A stretch of DNA of 64,000 nt. Source: Heliocidaris erythrogramma. Lineage: Eukaryota; Echinodermata; Echinoidea; Camarodonta; Echinometridae. Within the stretch, counting starts at the first letter, position 1; every line of letters starts with the position of its first letter. The position numbers were made by a program, and so were the translations under genes. Positions 10,455 to 23,500 of the stretch are shown here, piece by piece. The notes below the pieces were generated by a model, which worked only from the letters and a program-made list of their open reading frames with translations, was not told the origin of the DNA and made no database searches. Location: positions 60,096,085 through 60,160,084 of the forward strand of contig CM046863.1 in the NCBI GenBank assembly GCA_025617745.1. Direction: 5' to 3'.

Positions 10455-10960
10455 TGTACAAGCTTATCTGAAGATAACCTTGTAGTTGTACTCCAGACTA
10501 GCTTTTAGTTGTATAGGTGAATAGGCTTCAATAGCTTTTGTGTGTACTATCAGCGGGCCTTTTTCCAGTCTAGACAATTCATACATCATGATCATGAGTC
10601 ATGAGAGGAAAATAATTATTTAGAATTTTATTTTCAATTCTATTTCTGAATCCCCAAATTTGTGACACAGTAAAACTAGTTGAAGAGTCCGTGAATCTGG
10701 TAATGTAGCAAATTAAAGAAAGTCAAATCTTGTTTAGAGCAATTTTGTTGTCTGTTTGTGACTTCTGCAACAGTGAATGTTGGATACAGTCCCACATAGG
10801 CAAGGGCCCATCCATAGGCCCTCTCGTGTATGAATGATCTAGACTGGAAATAGGCACGTCGATACACACAAAAGCTGAGGAAGCCTATTCACCCATAAAA
10901 AAGCAAGTCTGGAGTACAAGGTTATCTTCAGATAAGCTTGTACATGTATAAGTCGGTATG
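10455..10960. repeat. Inverted repeat with arms of about 140 bp
   Basis: Bases 10455-10600 match 10815-10960 in inverted orientation. The match includes AAGCTTATCTGAAGATAACC and its complement, and GAATAGGCTTC with GAAGCCTATTC. About 215 bp lie between the arms. It resembles a hairpin MITE; I found no clear target duplication. Confidence 0.75.
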
Positions 10961-13620
10961 AGGTTATTTAACCTCGCCTATTTGTGAGTGGTCAGACATA
11001 GTGGTTATTTCAAATAACCATATGATCTATAGATTTCAGTGGTTTTTCCCCAGGAGTTTATGAACTATTGCCGAAATATTTTTAAATGTATAACACATTA
11101 AAAAAATGCATTTTCCTTATATTATTTGTATGTAAACTTGTAATTTGAGGAATCGGGTCTTGGACACCTATACGTTAATGAAAAAGGGTATAAATGTCTT
11201 GTCCTTGAAATATGGTAAAATAGGGGAAAGTTTCCGAAAGTGTCCTAACAATCTTAAAAATAAGGGTATTTCAAAGTACCATTTTGTCCTTGTTTTGAAG
11301 TAAAAAAGGGGGTTAGATTTCACAAAATGTCCTTGAAATTGACTGCAAAAGGGGGTTATTTGCATTTTTGGTAACGGTCATACGCGTCCCCTCTGCGGGG
11401 GAGTGGCTCCACCGGGGGAATTTGCCTTTCTTACTGAAGATATTGGAATATTATAAGGCTCTGGTTTTTTAACTATGACCAACAAGCTTAATTGCACTTT
11501 GAGGGCCCCCAAATTTTTAAAGATAAAGAATTGGAAATCAATTTTAACTTCTTCTTGTAGCATGGACCTAGGTTGATCTTCCATAGCTTAATGAAAAGAA
11601 TTTTAACTTTGATTTATGTGCCTGGGGTATCCCTGAACAGCAAATTGTTTACAGAGTTTTGTAACCCAAATTGACATACCATTTGGTTTGGAGCTGAAAA
11701 ATATACAGTGTATAAAGCCATACACAATAGACCTATATTCCTTTTCTATTCATGATTAATGAGCATGGATGGATCTTTAACAAATTTAAATGTCCTCTGA
11801 ACAATCTCTCATAATTTGATGGAACGGTGTAATCGAAAATGGTGTTTCGGACGTTACATCTTCTGTAAACATTTTAGACCGACATTGAACCCACTAGAAC
11901 AAGAACCTAATTACCTCAGTCATATCCATATAAGAACAGGCCTAAACTTAATATTAGCTACTCCAAATACATAGCTTAAAATAAAATAGCAATATATTGT
12001 AGTAGTGCTGATGGTAAAAATATCTTCATCAAATGAAAAAGATGTCTAGTTTGCCATAAACAGTTTTGGAACGTCGGAAACAATTTTTATTTTGAAGTAG
12101 TAAAAAATTTATGACTTGGAGGACCTATATTTTACAACATTTTCTACACATCTTAAGGCAGCTACCCATCTAAGGCTAAGCAAAAATAATGGAGAAGCTT
12201 ATTACATTGTCACTTTAACAGTAAAACCAATTTTCCGTTAACAGTTGTAACGTCCGAAACAAATGTAACGTCCGAAACACAAAATACTCATTTAAAGCTG
12301 ATTATTCAAATATTATGGTATCTGGAGTGAATCAATCATTTATGGAATAAAACATTATAAGTCATTACACAAATTTAGGCACAAATTACATGACAACAAT
12401 TTTTTGTAAGGACAAGAAAGTTATTTCTGACGTTAATCACGTGAGTGACTTTTTGTTTTTTTTTTGTTTTTTTAACAGCTACTTGACACAGAATAAACTG
12501 GAATGGAAACAAATTGTACAGAGTTATATTTGCAATTTAATGTTTAGTTTTCTTTTGCTTTCAATGTTGGATTTCCATTGTGTATATAAACATAATCAAA
12601 CAAATTGCAAGTTATACATAAACAAACTTATCTTAAATATAATGAACGATTCGGCTTAGTGCAAACTCGTAGGTGTCGGCTGCCCTTGCCGTTGACGTCA
12701 CTTGGCTGCTCTCTGGTTCACGCCGACTCAGCCACTGAGCCAGACGCTGCCCTACAGGCGGTCCTTTCAGCTCCTCGGCCTCTACCAACAGCGTCGTTCC
12801 CAACCAGAGTCCCTCCTTGACCAGCGATGTCGCTTCAGCCGACGGCAAAACTAGCAGGACGAGATCGAGCCCCCATTCGACGAGATGAAGACTATCGGAT
12901 GGCAGCTGGAGCTTGCATCTCGTCGCGACGTGGATAACCCCCAGAGTAAAAGTTTGCTGCCTTGACCGAGATCAATAGTTTCTGAACGGCTTTAAGTGTT
13001 CTCCCCAATTCTTTGGTTTTGGTTTGTTTTTTTAAGGTTTTAATGGTGCCTCAGCTACTTAGGCTATTTGCACCAAAAACAGTATGTATAATTTCTCTTT
13101 CCTTTTCAACTTACAGAAAAAGGCACAGATTTGATTATGTAAACTTGTATATAACTAAATATTGATATTATTTGTCCTAATTATTACCCTAAATAGAATT
13201 TAAAAACTTACGATATTCGCTTATAAACTATTATTTTTCCTTTGATTTTATATTTTGCACGAACTTTCTGTCCAGTAGATGGTACAGATCCCCTACCCCA
13301 ACTAATGTGCCATCTTATCGGCTCTTACAAGGTATATTATGTGTATAGCTAATCGGGGGCCATAAGAGCTCCTTAAGATAACTCAGGCACGGACTAGAGG
13401 TCGTCCATTCAACCAAACTTACTCATATCGTTGCCTTAATGGAGACAATCGCATTTGTAAAGAATTAAATTACCCTACATAAAAACGCGCCTAAATGTTT
13501 GAAATGGCATCATTTTAGAATGCCATAAGTTTAATTTATTCTTATATGAAATGCTCTTATGAATATACCTTGCTAGAAAAATTGCTTAATTTATATTTAA
13601 TGGTTTGAATCGTACCTTTT
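10961..13620. other. FB5 interior, AT-rich, with recurring TGTAACGTCCGAAACA motif
   Basis: No credible exon. Copies of the 16-base motif lie at 11843-11858 (minus), 12246-12261 and 12264-12279 (plus), with a degenerate copy at 12070-12082. The segment 12650-13020 is more GC-rich and ends in CTCCCCAATTCTTTGG, similar to the 5' edge of the two LINEs (20055 and 26130), so it may be the 5' remnant of a third copy on the minus strand. Right after it (13048-13077) lies a hairpin sequence also seen at 20089-20118. Confidence 0.5.
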
Positions 13621-13624
13621 AGGT

Positions 13625-14768
13625 CGCAGCCATCGTGTCATTATTGGAAATGAGCAATCATCCCCCACTCTTTAACTCAAGGCGTTCCCCAAGGGTCTGT
13701 CTTGGGCCCAATCTTATTTAAACTATATACTTCTCCGCTAGAGTCAGTAATAGATAAATACAATGTACAAAAGATGTTTTATGCTGACGACACTCAACTG
13801 TATGTAACCTTTAAAAAGAGTAGTGATTCTGACCCAACTACTGAAATTGTACAATGTATTCAAGCTATTAAAGAGTGGTCTGAGCTAAATTGCCTTAAAC
13901 TCAACAGTGGGAAAACAGAGTTTCTACACATATCCACACGTTTTCGAGATACAGAAGTAATTCAGACTGTAGAACTTGATGGAATTTCTATACATGCAAA
14001 CAGATCTTGTAGAAACCTAGGAGTGATCTTTGATAATCATTTGACATTTGAGAATTTTATATCTCAAAAATGTCGTGCTGCCTCATATGCTTTATATAAG
14101 ATAGGAAAACTCCGTGAGTTCTTGGACAGACCCACCACTGAAAAACTAATCCATGCCTTTGTTTTGTGCCACATTGATTTTTGCAATAGCCTTCTTTTAG
14201 GACTACCACACCGACAAATCAGAAAATCAGATTATTTAAAATTCAGCTGCGAGATTGGTAACACGAACCCGGAAATATGAAGTTATCACTCCTGTTCTAC
14301 GAAATCTACATTGGCTTCTTGTCCATTCCCGTATCAGATTTAAAGTTTTAGTTTTTGCACATGAATGTTTTTACAAGATTGCCCCTTCCTATTTAACTGA
14401 CTTATTATCATACTACCGTCCTTCCCGAACACTGCGATCAAGCTCAAAAGCGTTATTCATTGTTCCTCCCATTTCAACTAAGTCATATGTGAACGGACTT
14501 TTGCACATGCCTCCGCTACTCTATGGAATGCACTTCCCGATTCCATGAGGTATCAAAGTAACTTAGATAAGTTTAAAATTTCCCTCAAACAATATTTATT
14601 TAACAGTATTTGCCAGTGAACTCTGTATCCATTTTTGGATTGTATGTACCTCTAAGCCTCTAACCTTTCATTCTTACTTAATACTTTCTTACTTCTCAGC
14701 GCATAGAGACATGCATCTTTGCTATGTGTAATGCGCTATAAAAGAACCAAGTATTATTATTATTATTA
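13625..14768 (+). mobile_element. 5'-truncated CR1-like non-LTR retrotransposon
   Basis: Reverse transcriptase motifs run from QGVPQGSVLGPILF through MFYADDTQLY (catalytic FADD-type box as YADD). A thumb and C-terminal region with the HWLLVHSRIRFKVL and LDKFKISLKQYLFNS style of ending follows. At least one frameshift near 14255 separates two frames, and stops precede 13680. The 3' end carries GCGCTATAAAAG and an (ATT)n tail, usual for CR1/L2-type elements. It is a dead copy: no endonuclease and a broken frame. It abuts the 3' end of the minus-strand LINE that begins at 14769. Confidence 0.85.
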
Positions 14769-14793
14769 AAGGATTCAGAAACACTAATACATA

Positions 14794-17778
14794 CTAAGTC
14801 TGTTTACATAATATTACATATTGTACAACCTCCTTAATTAAGGGTTTGTTTCCACCCAATATAGTTTGTAAATTAAACATATGAATACCCTCAGCTTTCA
14901 TCTTATCTTGCAGAACCTTTCTTTGTTCTCGATATCTGGGGCATTTAAGTAAAACATGAGGAATATCTTCACTTACTCTACACATAATCCATCAATATGT
15001 CTTTTTATACTATATAAATAGTCATTAAAAAACGGGCATTTTCCTAGCCTCAATTGATGAAAAATGAGAGCAACACCTCTAGGTACTTTCCAAGTATACA
15101 TACGTAGCTGTACTGTAGGTACAACTATACGAAGTACATTATTAACATAATTCGTCCACATCTTTTGCCAGTTAATTTTCATATGCATTTTATATAAACT
15201 TTTAATTTCAAAAGTACTCAATTTTAGAGGAATGTCAACCTTTGTATATTTAGCGGCCTTTTTGGCCACCAAATCTGCCCATTCATTGCCATAAATACCC
15301 ACATGACTAGGTACCCATACCACAGCAATTGGAATACCCTGAGTAACCAGAGACAAATGTAATCTATGAATATCAGATATTATTTTATTCTCCGAGTCAA
15401 AACGATTAATAGCCATTATTGCACTACTACAATCAGAAAATAATACTACATGTATTGGTTTAATCTCATCAATCCATTCCATAGCCATTAAAATTGCCAA
15501 GTCATCCTGGGGTCGAATATTAAACCCAAATTTTTTTAAATATGACTGCAACTCCCTTGATTTTAAGATCAATATTAGGGACTAATATTTTCCTTGTAAA
15601 TAACATACCAACTGTTTTTGTAGCTGATAAAGTAAATCCCCACTGATCCCCACACCAGTTCATTACTTTGTCAAAATTTTCTTGGATCTTTTTTGTCCCA
15701 AATTTAATATTTCTATGTGTCTTCCATAATGCAATGTCATCTGCAAATTGAGATATATGTACATCCTTCACTTCATTAGGAAGATCTGACACCGCAATAT
15801 TAAACAAAAGAGGGCTTATTACACTACCCTGCATGTGGGACTCCGTTTTCCACATATTTTTCCTCAGAAAATGATCCATTCAGTTTCACTTGTATAAATC
15901 TATCTGTCAAGAAACTATCTATCCAACGAACGACATTGCCATGTATACCCATTTTCTGTAATTTAATAATCACTCCTTTTCGCCAGACCATCATAAGCTT
16001 TTTGAATATCTACAAAAATAGCAACAGTCGAAGCTTTAGAGGCGAATCCTTTATTTACAGATGATTCTAACTTAATCAAATGATCAGTCGTTCTTCGCCC
16101 TTTCCTAAATCCGCTTTGAATAGGATTTCGTAGGTGTCTCGACTCCAAAAACCACATAAGCCTTTTATATACCATTCTTTCCATTATTTCCCCAAATGCA
16201 GATGTTAGTGCAATAGGCCTATATGAAAGTGGATCAGATGGATCTTTTCCTGATTTTGGTAATGGACATAGTATTGCTCGTTTCCAAGCACTTGGACATT
16301 CTCCTCTAGACCAAATACTATTGAAAATAATCAATAACATGTTTTTAACATGTAAAGGAAATTTCTTAATCATAGCTGTACTAATATTATCAAGTCCAGG
16401 GGTGGTGCATTTGGCTGTATCAATAGCATTCTCAATTTCATGCATATTAAACGGTTCATTCAACACTAATCCATTGTCATTAATAAAATTAAATTGTTCC
16501 TCCGCCGTCTTTTTCCGACATTTAAATGTATTACAGTAATTACTCGTACTATTAACAAAAGCAAATGATTCAGCTAGCATGTTGGCTTTGTCGAGATCAA
16601 TTAGAGCCATCTTCTGGTTATTTTTCAGAATAGGAATATTAGTATTCACTTTTGATCTGGATATATTTTTGATTTTTTTCCAAACTTGTTTATTTGAGGA
16701 TCCGATATTTATTGTCTCACAAAACTTTTTCCAATCCTCCCTTTTTGCATCCAAAATAGTCCTACGAGCAATTGCTTTTTTCTTCTTGTAATCAATAAAG
16801 TCTTTTGATGACATAGATCTCTTCAGTTTATTTAGAGCACGTTTTCTGTCCATAATAGCATGCTTACATTTTTCATTCCACCACGAAACAGGTGTCTTAA
16901 AATTAGTACAAGTTGTTTTCGGAATAGTTTCCTTAGCAACCTCATTGAGTTGTGAAATAAAAGTATCATACATTTCATCAATACTTTGATTTGTCTTTGG
17001 TTCTTTCATTTTTTCCTGAACCTTTTTTTCAAATATTTCCCAGTCTACCTTTTTTAAGGACCATTGAGCAATCCTTTTATATTTATTAAAATAGGCTTTT
17101 ACACCAAACTCCGTAACAATGGGAAAATGATCACTTCCCCACGTATTATCAAGTACATACCATGCGGACCTTGCTGCCAAATTATTTGAACAAATAGTGA
17201 GATCTATATTAGACAATTTACCAGTAGATGTACTTATTCTTGTACCATTCCCATCATTCAAGCAAACTAAATTATAATCGTCTAAAATATTCTCAAATTC
17301 TGCCGTTCTTGTCCGTAGTAACACTACCCCACATAGAACTGTGGCTATTGAAATCTCCACAAATAACCAGTTTAGTTTCTATTTTATTTAGGATTGGATC
17401 TAAGCTATTTCCATTTAAATTTAAACATGGATTATATATATTTATAACGTGCATACGAGAACCATTCTCCAGATGAAGTTCAATGAGTTGAGCCTCTATA
17501 TCAACTTCAATTACTGTCACCGCCATTCCTTTTTTAACAAATATTCCACACCCTCCCCCAAGAGGACCCTTAACTTTGTTATCAGTAGGTTTCCTATCTT
17601 TCCGAAAAAAATTATATCCACTTAAATTAAAATTACGCTCATTATTAAGCCAAGTCTCTTGAACACAAATAATATCAGGTGGTTTTTCCATACCTTGTAT
17701 GGCTCGTTTAAATTCTGCTCCATGAGCCCTAATAGACTGTAATAAAAAAGAAACATACCACCTGATAATGTTATCCAT
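14794..17778 (-). pseudogene. ORF2 of LINE-1: endonuclease, reverse transcriptase, RNase H (broken)
   Basis: The N-terminal endonuclease keeps DIICVQETWL (catalytic Glu), VICGDFNSH (Asp-x-Asn) and WGSDHFPI (Asp-His). Reverse transcriptase shows SGFRKGRRTTDHL, FVDIQKAYD (motif A) and SQFADDIALW (motif C, FADD). The frame shifts near 17320, 15960-15880 and 14985. At about 15545 the chain jumps from the end of the palm region directly to the second half of RNase H (LFSDCSSAIMAI and WVPSHVGIYGNEWAD), so the thumb and the YTDGS motif are missing. The C-terminal zinc-like segment with Cys and His residues (CRVSEDIPHVLLKCPRY) survives in another frame. It cannot produce a working protein. Confidence 0.88.
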
Positions 17779-18404
17779 ATATGTATACAGTTTAAGTTGT
17801 GGGCTTGGACATACTTGCTTCCACCTGACTATTTCTTTGCGGGGTTTTTCCTATCCGTATTTTTTCTTTCAGATTTACTACCATATTTGTTTTTCAACAG
17901 TCGTTCAGCCTTTTCATGTTTTTGAACAAGAAGTTCCAGGGCATGATCACGTTCCTTTGCACCTTTATTGTTCTCAAATATTTGAAGGATGCCTCCAATT
18001 AAATATACAAGTTTTTTTTCCGATAGGAATAGCATCTTGGTTATCCACTTGAGTAGTATCTACCTGTGTATTAGTCTGGCATGCTTCATCTACAGTTGTC
18101 TGTGTCGATGCATCAGACATTTCAATAACGGGCTGTACAGTGTATTGTGGTTCTATCTTTTTAATTATGGGTTTAGAGACCATTTCCTTACCAACCGTTT
18201 GTTCTTGTATTACGTCTTCATGTAAGTTAGAATCATCCTGGGATGAATCTCTTGCTGTAGGTGTGGGTAAAACATGCGATTCCTTTGTTACTTTAACGGC
18301 CTCAGCATAGGAAACATTGCTGTTAACTTTGGCATGATTTATCTGCTTGGCCATTTTTATAGTTTGGCAACCCTCATATGCCGCAGAATGTTTACCACCA
18401 CACC

Positions 18405-18630
18405 GGGCATGTTGGCTCAGTTGGTTAGAGCGCCCGCCTCATGAACGGGAGGTCGTGGGTTCGAACCCCGGCCGAGTCATACCAAAGACTTCAAAAATGG
18501 GACCTTCTGCCTCCTAGCCAGGCGCTCGGCATATTAGAATGGAGAAGGGTAATAATAACATATTATGTTATGCAGGGCCCGCTGGAAGAGCAGTTTGATA
18601 ACTGAAGTGGCTACCCTGGGTAAATAAAAC

Positions 18631-18663
<33 letters not shown>
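18405..18663 (+). mobile_element. tRNA-Met-like SINE inserted in LINE ORF1
   Basis: The head (18406-18478) has an A box TGGCTCAGTTGG, B box GGTTCGAACCC and an anticodon-like CAT. An unrelated body and an (ATT)n tail (18632-18663) follow. The flanking duplication is short: ACC at 18402-18404 and 18664-18666. Orientation is opposite to the LINE. The split knuckle codons on both sides show the exact insertion point. Confidence 0.88.
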
Positions 18664-18666
<3 letters not shown>

Positions 18667-19116
18667 TACAACAATTTAATTCATCTTTTTTAGTGCATTC
18701 ATTAAACCTGTGTTGCCCCCCACATCTAACACATCTTACTCGTCCTTTACATGCCATGGCCATATGACCCAACCTTTGACATTTAAAGCAGCGCAACACC
18801 GGAGCAACATATGGTTTTACACTGTAAACCTCGTATCCAATATTGATTTCTGTCGGTAGTGTCTTATTATTAAATGTAAGGCATACAGAGAGAGAATCCT
18901 CTAACTTTCCTTGAACTTTTCTCTTAAGCCTCTTTGCAGCTATAACACGAGGTTTACAGTATTTAATCAACTCTTCCTCAGAGACATCCAGTGTTAAACC
19001 AGAAATGACACCCTTACATTGAGTCTCACTTTTAGGGAACTCTGCTGTAACCACCCATGACCCCAGCTGCGTAGTTTTCTTAAGCTTTTCTGCGCATGCT
19101 GGTGTGAAGCAATGTA

Positions 19117-19398
19117 ATAATATAATAAATAATATGTTCCATTTATATAGCGCAGCTACTATATGAATATACTCTACTGCGCTTAATACAAAGTATCACA
19201 TTATTACCCCGGCTTTAGCCGAGCTGCCGTGATAGGCGCTAAAGCATTTCAAGGAATTTCTTCCTACCGGGTACCCATTTACTTCACCTGGGTGGAGAGT
19301 GGCAAATGTAGATGAATGTAATGTCTTGGCAAATGGCAAATGTAATGGCAAATGTAATGGCAAATGTAGATGAATGTCTTGCCAAAGGACATTAGCGC
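19117..19398 (-). mobile_element. SINE inserted in LINE ORF1, flanked by CAATGTA
   Basis: The 7-base duplication CAATGTA lies at 19110-19116 and 19399-19405. The body contains CCTACCGGGTACCCATTT and CTGGGTGGAGAGTGGCAAAT, the same conserved block as in the SINEs at 54511-55178. An internal (GGCAAATGTAAT)n expansion lies at about 19335-19370. The tRNA-like head is missing, so this copy is 5'-truncated. The A/T-rich tail lies at the low-coordinate end, which gives the minus orientation. Confidence 0.85.
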
Positions 19399-20068
19399 CA
19401 ATGTACTGCAAGACCATTCCGTACTTTATTTACTTTATTAACTAAATCAGGTGCAATATCATTTAGAGCCTTAGAAATTATCACAGGGTTTGCCGTTGCC
19501 AGGTTAATATCCCCACTCGTTATAATAACGATATTCGGAGCATTTTTGTGCAGCTCGGAAGATCTTCCGTCATTATTGCCTTGATTTGTCTCAAACTCAT
19601 GATAACCTACATGGCGTCTTTTCCTATGTTTACTTCTGACATTTGTAAGACCCTCGTTGTCAGACGACTCTAACTCTTGTGCATCACTTATTAATTGTGA
19701 GAAAATGGTACGAGTTTTCCTTTTACAGTCCCTACTATTTTCCATGTACTCCATATCCGACATATTTGACTCTTCCGAGTCCGTGGCCGTAGGGCCCATA
19801 TCTCCCAATACAACAATTTACAAATATATAAACTACAAAACTAAATACAAATAATACTTAACTAGCTGGTTTTCACAGTCCACAAAAACTACCAGTCGAC
19901 GTAATGTAAACGCAAACCGACCTCCAAACCACAACTACAACTCGTCCAAACAAGAAATACTTTTCAAAATGCGCCTTATAGAACACAGATCCAAAACTAG
20001 CCCTCCGACTCGTCTCGTCGTGTCGAATTCGTGTCCTGGAGTGAGATGGCCTTTTCCTCCCCGATTCT

Positions 20069-20474
20069 TTGAACTTTTATTTGATTAATGGTGCCTCAGC
20101 TGCTAAGGCTATTTGCACCAAACCTTACAATATAAAAGAAAATTAAATCACACTGATCTCTGTGCAAAGTTTTATCAAATCGTTATAAGTTATCCAAAAA
20201 AAAAAAAATACCTTACAACTAAAACTTTTTCCTCTTATAGGCCTATATTACAAATTTATACCACACATGCGACTCACAATTTCATCACCCACCACAACCT
20301 CCCAGCATCACCCGGTATAGGCCCAGTGACCTCAAGCCGCTCCGTTTACAAACAATTTAAGGGACCAGCCCAGTCAGCTATCAACTCACAGGAGCTCTAG
20401 CAATCGAGGCCACCAGGCCCAAACACGAGCAGCCAAAGAGGCAAGGGGGTAATTTCAATGCGAATCCACACAGC
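20069..20474. other. Spacer between the two LINEs
   Basis: It begins with A/T-rich sequence and the 30-base hairpin at 20089-20118, which also occurs at 13048-13077 beside another LINE-like 5' edge. It probably includes the 3' untranslated region of the upstream LINE, so the two copies would lie head to tail with no host DNA between them. No coding sequence is visible. Confidence 0.5.
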
Positions 20475-20500
20475 AGCAAAACTCCATGCATGAACTAGTA

Positions 20501-23500
20501 CTATAACTCAACTTTACACTCATCAACAAACTCCATCACCTCTTTAAAGGGGGCCTTTCCCCCAAGCAAAGAACGAAGATTACATTCACTTATTCCTATA
20601 GAATTGAGTTTTGTTTGCAGTTTTATTCTCTGAATTCGATATTTTTTGCATTCCAATAAAAAGTGACCAACTGTATCAGGCTTTAAACATACCTCACATA
20701 AACCATTGTGGTGTTTTTTAATCTGGTATTGAAAAAATTTCAAGGATTTACCTGAACCCATACGAAGACGGTGGAAAATTACCTCACTTTTCCTATTACC
20801 ACCCCATTTGCTTTGTTTAAACTTTACATTGGGTTCTATGTCTTTCAGAGTATTTTGTTTATATTTATTCCAGTGTTGTTGCCATTCAGCTTTTAGATTC
20901 AATTTAGTGGCATGTTTTATTTCATTTAGATTCAACTTAATGTGCAAATCAACACGACTTTTATTAGCAGCTTGTTTAGCAATACTATCAGCATTCTCAT
21001 TACCAGCTACACCACAATGGCTTGGAACCCAGTCAAAATGAACCTCAATTCCCTGATTGCCAATAGAACAGAGTATAAGTTTAATGTCACAGATAATAGG
21101 ATTATTCGTCTGATTATGTGATAATGCTTGTAACGCACTCATTGAGTCACTAAAAATACATATAGCAGTTAGGTTCCACATCCGAAACCCAAATTAAAGC
21201 CATATAAATAGCTGCTAATTCAGCCGAGAAAATAGAAGTCTGTGGAAGAAACTTATAACCACGGGAATACTTATACAGTGGAACACAGAAACCACAGCCA
21301 ACTTTTCCATGGACAGGGTCAACCGAACCATCTGTATATATATGAAGATAAGAAAACCATTTCTCATTAATATTTTGAATAGCATTTTTTCTATAAATAT
21401 ACTCGTTCTGCACACCAACAGCCAATGACTTGATGGAAAAGTGGACATTAGTTTTAAAATAATACCAATATGGAAAAACAGAACGGACACGATCAGTGAC
21501 ATCAAGATCAGAAACATTACCACGAAAACCAAAGGGAATGCGGCCTTTTTTATTCCACTTTTCTTCAAAGTAATGCTTCTGCCAGAAATCTTAAAGTAAA
21601 ATGTGACATGGATGATCTGTATTACTTCGAATCAATTCTGAATAAATATTGCACAAGTATTTGCGGGTTAACTGAAGCGGGGGTTCTCCACACTCTATTT
21701 GTAATTTCGTAAGTGATGTCAGACATAACGCCCCGGTACAAATCTTAAGAGCTTTTTACTGAATTCCATTTAACATATTCTTAACAGAATCAGAGGCAGA
21801 GTCAAATGCTTCACAACCATACTCTAGAACTGGTCGTATTAAAGCTCTGTATATGTTAAGGAGGGAACTACAGTTCGCACCCCATTTACAACCAGCAATA
21901 CAACGCAAAAGATTGATTTTTACTTTACATCGATCTAAAATATACTTAATATGGGTACTCCATGTTAATCTGGAATCAAAAAACAAACCAAGAAATTTAG
22001 CAGACTTTTTAAATTCTATATCTTTATCGAATATTCTTATAGACATCTTATTTAACTGACCCTTCAAGGAAAACATTACTGCAATTATGTAGCAGAAAGT
22101 TTAAATCCCCATTGCCTACACCACTTGGAGATACAATCAAGGTCTGATTGGAGATGTTTATTCAATAAATTAGTATTTCTATGAGTTTTCCATAGTGCAA
22201 TATCGTCAGCAAATTGACATATTTTAGCATGAGAAATATGTTTATATAAATCATGTACAGATATATTAAATAATATTGGACTAATGACACTACCTTGTGG
22301 CACTCCGTTTTCTACAATTTTAGTATTTCATAATGTACCATGAACCTTGACTTTAATAGTCCTATCTGACAGGAAATCATCAATCCATCTTATTATACGC
22401 CCGCCTAAACCAAACTCTTGTAATTTTATCAACACCCCTTTTCTCCATACCATATCATAAGCCTTCTCTAGATCGAGAAATATAGCTAGGGTACGTTCCC
22501 TATTGGCGAAACCAGTTTGTATCGAAGATTTTAAATGTACTTAATGATCTATCGTTCTACGACCTTTACGAAAGCCACTTTGATTACCATTAATAAAACC
22601 ATTAATTTCAAGGAACCAGTCTAACCTGCTTGTTATCATACGTTCCATAACCTTGCACAAAGTGGCCGTTAATGAAATTGGCCTATATGAAATGGGATCA
22701 GAGGGATCCCTACCTGGCTTAAAAATGGGTATCAAAACGGCTTCCTTCCACTGACTAGGACATTCACCTCTTTTCCATATTTCATTTAGTATAACTAGTA
22801 AAATTTGACGAGTGGTATGTGGAAGCTCTTTCAGAATATTAGCCCCAATACCATCAGCGCCCGGAGTAGTACATTTAGCTGTAGAAATGGCATCATCAAG
22901 TTCTGTTATTGTAAAATAATCATTAATTGGCGTATCATTTCCTTTATTGCTAATAATGAAATCATCTTCAGCTTTTAACTTGTTGAAAAACCTCCTCGTA
23001 ATTGTTTGTACTACTTGTATTACTAAAAGTATCTACCAGCATATTTGCCTTTTCTTCATTTGAAACTGCAATATTTGTACCCTTATTTAAACAAGGGATA
23101 GATTTAAAAGAACGTGAATGCGAAATACTCTTAACCCTACCCCAAATACTTTTAGTAGATGTTTGTGGATTAATAGCAGCAGGACAATACTGCCAACTTG
23201 TACGCTTAGTATGATCAACTACACGACGACAAACTGCCTTTTTCTTCTTGTATTCAATATAATCTTTCGGAAGTCTTGTCCGTCGAGTAGTTCTAAGGGC
23301 GTGTCTCTTTTCCTTTACTGCTTGTTCACATGCAGCATTCCACCAGATTACAGGATGTTTCTTTTTAATAGAGGGCTTAGTTTTTGGAATAGAGTTATTT
23401 AAAGCAATATTAAGCTGATCAATAAATTCTTTATAAATAGTATCAATTGACTGATCCAGTTCTGGATATGAAATATCACATTCTGCATGAAATGTTCCCC

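Larger units (their letters stand above)
17829..19808 (-). pseudogene. ORF1 (gag-like, CCHC) of LINE-1, split by two SINEs
   Basis: Starts at the ATG at 19808 (MGDMGPTATDSEESN) and runs to NKVRNGLAVHW, where a SINE (19117-19398) intervenes. It resumes with HCFTPACAEKLKK and continues to LNCCR, where a second SINE (18405-18663) intervenes, then resumes with CGGKHSAAYEGC. When the insertions are ignored the frame continues without loss. Three gag-type knuckles are visible: CFKCQRLGHMAMAC, CVRCGGQHRFNEC and the split CCRCGGKHSAAYEGC. The C-terminal part is basic and lysine-rich after a frameshift near 18020. The protein would bind RNA in the retrotransposition particle. Confidence 0.85.
14769..20068 (-). 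mobile_element. LINE-1 of the pair: I/Nimb-like non-LTR retrotransposon, broken
   Basis: Reading on the minus strand, a 5' segment (20068-19809) is followed by ORF1 (19808-17829, gag-like) and ORF2 (17778-14794: AP endonuclease, reverse transcriptase, RNase H). Two SINEs interrupt ORF1, several frameshifts break ORF2, and about 830 bp between reverse transcriptase and RNase H are missing compared with the copy at 20.5-26.1 kb. An RNase H domain after the reverse transcriptase and CCHC knuckles in ORF1 place it in the I superfamily; the exact clade needs a tree. Confidence 0.88.

Noticed and set aside
12605..12848. Overlapping 71-residue frames on both strands near 12.6-12.85 kb
   Set aside because: The segment is GC-rich, so random frames stay open. 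It fits better as a retrotransposon 5' region.
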